Shown here: in pieces, positions 58,182 through 64,000 of the stretch
Layout: every line of letters starts with the position of its first letter
How positions within the stretch are numbered: position 1 is the first letter of the stretch
Assembly: GCA_026874595.1 (NCBI GenBank)
Contig: CM049315.1
Coordinates: forward strand, 9,893,664-9,957,663
Source of the DNA: Sipunculus nudus
Taxonomy: Eukaryota; Annelida; Sipuncula; Golfingiida; Sipunculidae
DNA length: 64,000 nucleotides
Reading direction: 5' to 3'
Made by a program: the position numbers and the translations under genes
The notes under the pieces: generated by a model
What the model saw: the letters and a program-made list of their open reading frames with translations, nothing else
Told to the model about the DNA's origin: nothing
Databases searched by the model: none

Positions 58182-61100
58182 TCAATATTTTGATGACTTA
58201 GACTGGGGCTCCCCGTCGTCAGCTCCTCCACCCTGTTTCCTCTTTGCTATAATTGTCTGAATTTTCTGCCACTCTCTGTCAAGTTCAGCTTTTTCGTCTT
58301 TCGGTCCTGTGCGTCTGGTCTTCCTGCCATCAGCCATTTTGACACCATACTGAAAAGCAGCTCTGTAAACAGAAAGTTTAGAACATTGATATGAATGAGA
58401 CAAAGTTGATTAATTTTTACACTTGTATCATTCTAGAGGTATACTTATTCAAAAGTCAATGCTTAAGCCTGTATCTCATTGGGCTGCGACAGCTCTGCGA
58501 CGGTTGCTAATGCATTCGCAAGAGTCTCAAAAGTGACTTAGAACATTTGCGGTGGTTCTCAATTTCCTAACATGATTCGCAAATTGTCGCTAACTTGTCA
58601 CACAAATTTTGAACATGATAAAAAAATTTGCAAAACAAAATTTCTCGCAAAATAGTCACTGGTTTCTCAAACCCATCTCAAAAATGTCTCCAACTGTTCT
58701 CAAGTCAGTTTCTGTGAGTCACGAAGTGCGAAAACTGCGAGACAACTTTGAGAGGGGTTTGTGACCTATGCAACTACATTGCAAATATTTGGAGATAAAA
58801 TTAAGAATCTGACATTCTGGTGGTGAATTGTCGTGCGAATATTTCATAAATGTCGTGCTAATGTCTTGTGAATATCGCACAACATTCGCAAGACAAGTAA
58901 ACAAACTCAAGTCAAATATTGGGCCAAACACTCGTACAATGTTCGCAAAAGTGTCTTATGTATTACTTAGTGTGCTTGCAAGTGAAATGTGTCGCTAATT
59001 GTCTTGTCTCCAACTAGTCCCAAGCTGTAGCAGCCAAGTGAGATACTATCTTTAGGGTTTTCAAGGACATTCAAAAACCAGTTTATATTCTATATTCACT
59101 TATTTTATATATTCATAGGATTAACTGGCTTGCACTAGGCAAACATTAGGAAAAGAAGTTTAAGTGGATGTCTGATTTTAACTTGAAGGACTCTACAAGA
59201 AACCAACAAGTCTTTCAAGGCCTTCTGTCATTTTAAAGTCAAGCACTTTGAAGGTTTGAAAGGAAAAATAATACATATAAGCTGCTACTGAACCATGCAA
59301 TCTTTATTGCTGATAAATGTTAAATGGTTACCAGAGCAATTCTCCACTGATTTCATTCTTTAAATATACTCTGGTACCTGAAATTACACTACCACATAAT
59401 ATATGTAAGGTTCAACACATTGCCTACAGAATACCTGCTGCCACCTTGTGGCAGGTTGAGTAAACAAGATTAACCTTAGATACATGTTTGATACTGGTGA
59501 TTAAATGGATTTAATTTCTATCTAAAACTAGAATGGCTTTGTTTTGCAGCTGCAACAATAGCACATAGGCTATCCAAAAATATGTGTAAAAATATGCACT
59601 ATCTCAAAAGTTAAAGTGTTTTGGAAAACATACAAATCTACAGATGTGACCTTGAAGATAAAGGTGAAGGTTACCAGTTAACAAACTTCTCTGAGAATGT
59701 GATGGGAAGAATGTGTATGTGAAATTAGAAGAACAGGTATAAAGTACTTAAATTATAAACGTTTTGGGATCAAGATAATTCTAGATCTCAGCAGAAAGAA
59801 GATGCAGGTCAAGGTCACCAGTTTTTGATCTCAACGAAGACCATGGAGGATACAACAGGTGTGTCAAACCTGAGGGATACATTTTCAGTCCTTAGAAAGT
59901 TATCCCAGAATACAGCATATATGATCTTGAAGATCAAGGTTAAGGTCATCAGTACTGAACTCTTAAGACTAAGATCTAGGTGGAAACAACCTGTGTGTCA
60001 AATTTGAGGGGAAAATATGCATTACTTCTTAAGTTATCGAGTGCACAAGACAGCTCAGAGACAATGACCTATAATCTGACTGATTTGACCTTGAAGATTA
60101 TGCTCATCAGTTTTCAAACTCATCAAGTTATGTGTCAAATTTGAGGACAAAATGTGAAATACTTCAAAAGTTGTGGGATTCACAAAAATTTTACAGATTT
60201 GACCTTGAAGATCCAGGTCAGCAGTTTTCAAACTCGTCTGAAATTTTGGTAGAAACAATGTGTTTCAAATATCCCTGAAATGGGGGGAGACATGACATAA
60301 TAAGGGAAAAAAAAGGATTTATTTGGTTAAGTTAAATAAAACATAGGTACATATTTTCTTTTACAGGATTCTTGAATCCACTGAATAAACATAATTCTTA
60401 AAATCTGTGTGATATATCACAAAAGCGATCATTATAGAAGGCTTTTACTATCTTATGAAAGCTTTGTGTGACTTGAGTGAGATGTAATAATGATTATAAC
60501 TGACTTTGGGAGTGCCTCCTTGTTTGACATGTAGTCGCTGTATTCTTCCTGCGTGTCAAAATCCCAGCGGCCGACGGGTCCCTTTTTGTTTCCCATGTCC
60601 ATCTTGGTGTAATCTACCTCGTCATCAGAATCATCAATGGCGTCTGCAGTCTCCATAAATCTGTGATAAAACAAACAGCTCTGCAAACCTTGTACATGAT
60701 TCACTTTCCTCATAAGTGTCTAAAGATGGAAAACATAAGTTCATTCAGAATTATCATCCACAATATTACAGATACTGGCCAGACCTGCTGCTTGTTTCTT
60801 AATACAAGTAAAAAATAACAAAACTTCACTAAGGCCAAAAGAAATTAACAAGGTCTACAGGCTTAATGCGAAACTGTGCATTGGGAAATACACCAGGTAT
60901 AATGCTTCAATGCTGGACCATTACTTTTCATGTATATGAACTATGCAAGTACTAAACATTTTGAATAAGAAACAATTACACAAACATCACTGCTGAAATT
61001 CTGGCATAGGTGCACACAACACTAAAAAGATTGTAGCTGGCACCACCAGTCTTGTATACAACGAAGCTATCAGAGATATATACATACGCCCAATTTCAGT

Positions 61101-63794
61101 CTGATATATCAAACCCCTCCTGAGAAAAACGTGTGAAAAGGTCATGGTAGGTGGCAACACCTGTCTTGTGAGCGAGAAAGCCATCAAAGACACAGACAGG
61201 TCAAAATATTAGGCCAATACATCAAACTTACCTTGAGTCTGATGCATGGGGCTGACCAGGCTTAGGTGAGAAAGGCTGTTGCCCCGAGTGAACTGTGACA
61301 AATTGCTTGCTCAGACTACTGCACTGAGTGAACTCATGACCTGCACCTGGCTAGACTGAGTGAACTTTTGACCTGTACCTAGCTGCACTGAGTGAACTCT
61401 TGACCTGTTGCATAATCTGACACAGTTGGCAGTCTGCCAAAGCTATAAATAGAATGCAGCTACTGCACTGAGTAAACTCCTGACCCATACCTGGCTGCAC
61501 TGAGTGAACTCTTGACCTGTTGCCTAATCTGATACAGTTGGTAGTCTGCCAAAGCTATAAATAGATCCAGACTGACCTCTAGCCTGTTGCCAAATCTGAA
61601 ATAGTAGCCACACCATTGCATCAGCTCATGCAGGGGCCCTGCCCTGAGGGGCTTGACACCCATGAAGTGATCACATGGTGCCCATGAGGTGTTCACATGT
61701 CACCCATGAGGTGATCACATGCCATGTGCTTGGCTGCACTGATTGAACTCTTGACCTATATCTGGCTGCACTGAATGAACTCTTGATCTGTTCCCAAATC
61801 TGAGACAGTTGGCAATTTCTCAACCTATTTAAAGATACAGATTCCATCTTGGCCTGTTGGTATATCTGTTTACACATACTGAAAGACTTTGGTTAAAATT
61901 TCTTTTTTCAAGCCGACATATTCGTAAACTTTTTATCAAAATATCTAGAATAATAAAAGATGCAGTACTTTCATTGTTAAAGGTCCAATAGTTCTGCCAA
62001 AAATCATTCTAGCAAACTTGAACAAAGGCCACCTAAGAATAATTTTTGTGCAATGTTACAGAAGATATAATTGAAATAATAATTTTGTAGAAGAACACTA
62101 TTGCAGTCCTCAGTTTGAAAAAGACATAATAATGGCCATAAGACCAACTTAAGCTTTTCACAACTCAACCAAAAATCAACAAACTCAGTATATTCTGATA
62201 TGATTGAAAGAACCATGTCCTAGGATAATTCTTTTGAAAAATTGAACAATTCAACTTGACAGTTTCATCATTAAGCTGAAAGAGGCTAAAATTATGAGGT
62301 TTTTTGCCCATAAAAAAACAGGTCAATGTAGGTGGCACCACTAAATCTACAACTTCAAATATGAGTCATGTGACCAACATTTGCACAATACCTGGTAATG
62401 CTAGCTTCTGTCATTTCTGAGAGTACTATGTCAGTATGCTTACTTGGCCGAATGACTGTTCAAATTTGTGTAACTCCACTAAAATTCATCAAATGCAAAC
62501 CATTTGAACAAACTTGAGAGGGCTTGCCTCTGGGATCATTTATGTAAAATATTTAACAATTTGGCTGGACCGTCTACAAGAAGACGACTTTTAAAATATT
62601 GTCAGCTTTTTCCTTATAAAATCTAAGTAAATACAGATAGCAAAAAAATAAGCTGAATCCCACAAAATTTGATATGTGACAGATTATTGCATAAAATCTG
62701 GGAATGGTAGCTCCTGCTATTCCTGAGAAATTATGGATTAATGTACAGATGACCAATGACCCCCATACAAAAATAGGTCAATTCAGGTGGCGCCACCAAT
62801 ACCTGAATTTCATATATGACTCATGTGACCAACACTGGATAAAAATTTGGTGATGATAGCTCTGGCTGTTTCTGAGACTGTCATTTTAGTATGCTCTTTT
62901 GGACAGATGACTAAGTTCAACTTCCTGAACAAAATTGAGGGAGATGGTATAAAAGATTATTTCTGTGAAATATTGAGCAATTTGGCTTGAGTGTTTCGGA
63001 GGAGAAGATTTTTAAAGGTTTTTTTAGCTTTTTCTCTATAAAATTTAAGAAAATTTTCAGATGGCTAATTTGGTGCTGTTATCATGATGAACAATGATTA
63101 AAATTTACGTCAAAGCCTGCACCATCTAGACCACTGACCCTGGGTAGCACTCCATGTATCCATCAACCTCCGTCTTCTTCTTGATCTTCTTCATCCTCTC
63201 ATCTTCCTTGGGAGGTTTTTTACTGTCCTCATTCCCTGCTGCTGTATCCAGGTCGGCCCAGCCCTGTTAATCAACATCACAAAGCAAATAATCCAGGGAA
63301 CTAAACATGTACAAAAACAGAGCTCTTAAGAATTTTTTTTTTAATTTCTGATATTTAAAACTATTCAATCCCCAATATATAAGGTTTATTCCTGCACATG
63401 AATACCTTTCCTGATAGTTATTCATGAACAAGATGAATTTCATATAAATTTAATGACTGGTCTACAGAAACATCATAGGAAAAATCTGGCCTACTGCATT
63501 CAATTTGTTCAGTGATATAAGCAAGAATTTTGGTAAAAATATTTTTTTTAACCCCCACACAGATATTTCTTTGTTTAACAACTTCAATGCAATAGATTAT
63601 GAGACAGACATCACATATATGACTGCAATCTCCTTCACAAAACAGCAACTTTATTTTTAAACTGATACATAGGACAGATGCAACATCATCCAAGTAAAAT
63701 TCAGCACACAGAAATGTACCTTGGAGAATTTTTCGTTTATTGACTTGACCATCTCCTTTGCTGACATGGGTCCCTTGTCCCTATTGTACTCATC
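58182..63794 (-). CDS. IK: IK / RED splicing factor, C-terminal part (4 exons)
   Basis: Coding exons on the minus strand are 63794-63720, 63263-63139, 60660-60505 and 58362-58182 (TGA stop). All introns are GT-AG and the frames join exactly. Together they give about 145 residues of the C-terminus. The first exon reads KGPMSAKEMVKSINEKFSK, then GWADLD, a lysine-rich link and MECYP. The third contains DDEVDYTKMD, GNKKGPVGRWDFDTQEEYSD and NKEALPK. The last has AAFQYGVKM, GRKTRR and KAELDREW and ends SKY. This order and sequence is that of human RED (IK), which joins SMU1 in the spliceosomal B complex and acts in the nucleus. The most diverged part is exon 63263-63139, which lacks the GDFFG-like stretch. 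The N-terminal RED region and Arg-Glu/Asp repeats must lie beyond base 64000. The introns hold two repeat arrays, a TIR element and a CTCF-like motif. Confidence 0.95.
58471..59046. mobile_element. TIR element (MITE-like) in IK intron
   Basis: The left terminus GTATCTCATTGGGCTGCGAC (58471 on) and the right terminus (59023-59046) are inverted, 21 of 24 positions matching. The 576-bp interior has no gene but is rich in TTCGCAA, TGTCGC and TCTCAA motifs. No clear target-site duplication. Its style (short C/G-containing motif scattered inside) resembles the element at 35.6-37.1 kb, though the termini are unrelated. Confidence 0.7.
59437..59451 (-). promoter_or_regulatory. CTCF-like motif in IK intron
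   Basis: The minus strand reads CCACAAGGTGGCAGC, 14 of 15 positions of CCRSYAGRKGGCRSY. It is the best match noticed in the window. CTCF is present across bilaterians, but occupancy here is only inferred. Confidence 0.4.
59640..60250 (+). repeat. Tandem array with facing TGACCTTGA / TCAAGGTCA
   Basis: Units share GATTTGACCTTGAAGAT(C)AAGGT, then CATCAGTTTTCAAACTC, then GTGTGTCAAATTTGAGG. The TGACCTTGAAG anchor falls at about 59646, 59922, 60086 and 60200, with a partial unit near 59800. In IK intron 60505-58362; non-coding. Confidence 0.75.
61030..61230 (+). repeat. Family A core fragment in IK intron
   Basis: Two partial units: GCTGGCACCACCAGTCTTGT ... GAAGCTATCAGAGATATATACATACGCC ... ATATATCAAACC, then GGTGGCAACACCTGTCTTGT ... 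GAAAGCCATCAAAGACA. They align with GGTGGCGCCCCCTATCATAA ... GAAAGCTATCCAGGATGTATACGCATG at 5.4 kb, in the same orientation. Confidence 0.6.
61290..61850 (+). repeat. Mixed tandem repeats in IK intron
   Basis: CTGCACTGAGTGAACTCTTG followed by ACCTGT... recurs at least six times at 40-120-base spacing. A longer unit with ACAGTTGG(C/T)AGTCTGCCAA and AGCTATAAATAGA is present twice (about 61420 and 61533). A 22-24-base unit, CATGAGGTGATCACATG(G/C)C, occurs three times at 61660-61720. Confidence 0.8.
62230..63090 (-). repeat. Family C module copies (inverted) in IK intron
   Basis: GGTCAATTCAGGTGGCGCCA, GGTGATGATAGCTCTGGCTG, TTTCTGAGACTGTCATTTTA and GACTAAGTTCAACTTCCTGA are the reverse complement of the module at about 7.7-7.9 kb. 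Two modules are centred on palindromes near 62331 (degenerate) and 62787 (GGTGGCGCCACC). Confidence 0.7.
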
Positions 63795-64000
63795 CTGAAA
63801 ATAAAATTCTACTTTGTATACTCATAAGTGATAACTGATATTGCCACAATCATATATATGATCCAAGTAACTGTTCACTTAAATCAAGAGAGAAGATAAA
63901 ATGATTTCAAGTCTGAACACTAGATGGCTCTGATACACAACTGAGGTAATACTGGACTTTATCATCTCTGTCTAAATATAGAAATTCCATATTTTATCAG
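63795..64000. other. IK upstream intron
   Basis: No further IK exon seen before the window edge. Confidence 0.4.

Noticed and set aside
1-64000. CRISPR array or bacterial operon
   Set aside because: The only regular repeat (42 bp, 26.4-28.0 kb) has no spacers, and genes have spliceosomal introns.

Overview
The window looks like an AT-rich, repeat-dense animal nuclear genome. The evidence is GT-AG introns, a spliceosomal gene, a secreted C-type lectin, casein-kinase-1 genes, a tRNA-derived SINE, a LINE, a Ty3/Gypsy relic, and many (TA)n, (GA)n and poly-G tracts. The repeat style (left arm, tandem core, right arm ending in a hairpin; GACCTTGACC arrays) suggests a lophotrochozoan, probably a mollusc and perhaps a bivalve. 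That assignment is inference. No bacterial, plasmid or CRISPR-like feature is present.

Layout. 1-14.2 kb has no host gene. It holds a minus-strand SINE (2.4 kb), an element with terminal hairpins and a tandem core (4.98-6.15 kb), a second SINE copy (6.9 kb), a module array (7.4-9.6 kb) and a decayed L1/Tx1-like reverse transcriptase (11.8-13.3 kb). 14.27-16.15 kb is a complete three-exon secreted C-type-lectin-like gene on the minus strand. 16.5-21.3 kb has a SINE tail, a tandem duplication and a broken Ty3/Gypsy element. 21.3-29.4 kb is non-coding, with a foldback-like element (25.7 kb) and a 1.6-kb, 42-bp minisatellite (26.4-28.0 kb). 29.46-30.47 kb is an intronless CK1-like kinase on the minus strand. 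30.5-42.8 kb is non-coding, with long TA/GA microsatellites, a 1.47-kb element with 42-bp perfect inverted termini (35.6-37.1 kb) and one copy of repeat family B. 42.8-44.0 kb is a second intronless CK1-like kinase on the minus strand. 44-58 kb is non-coding and includes two more family B copies. 58.18-63.79 kb holds the last four coding exons of IK (RED), a spliceosome B-complex protein, on the minus strand, with introns full of repeats; its 5' part lies beyond the right edge.

All recognised host genes are on the minus strand, but nothing suggests they work as one pathway: IK is housekeeping splicing, the CK1-like pair are probably retrotransposed or lineage-specific duplicates, and the lectin is a secreted recognition-type protein. 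The most interesting structure is repetitive. Two unrelated repeat families share one blueprint: a 5' palindrome, then a short motif, then an internal tandem array, then a 3' hairpin whose last arm is the inverse of the 5' motif. This is what non-autonomous helentron-like (pearl/HINE-type) elements should look like.
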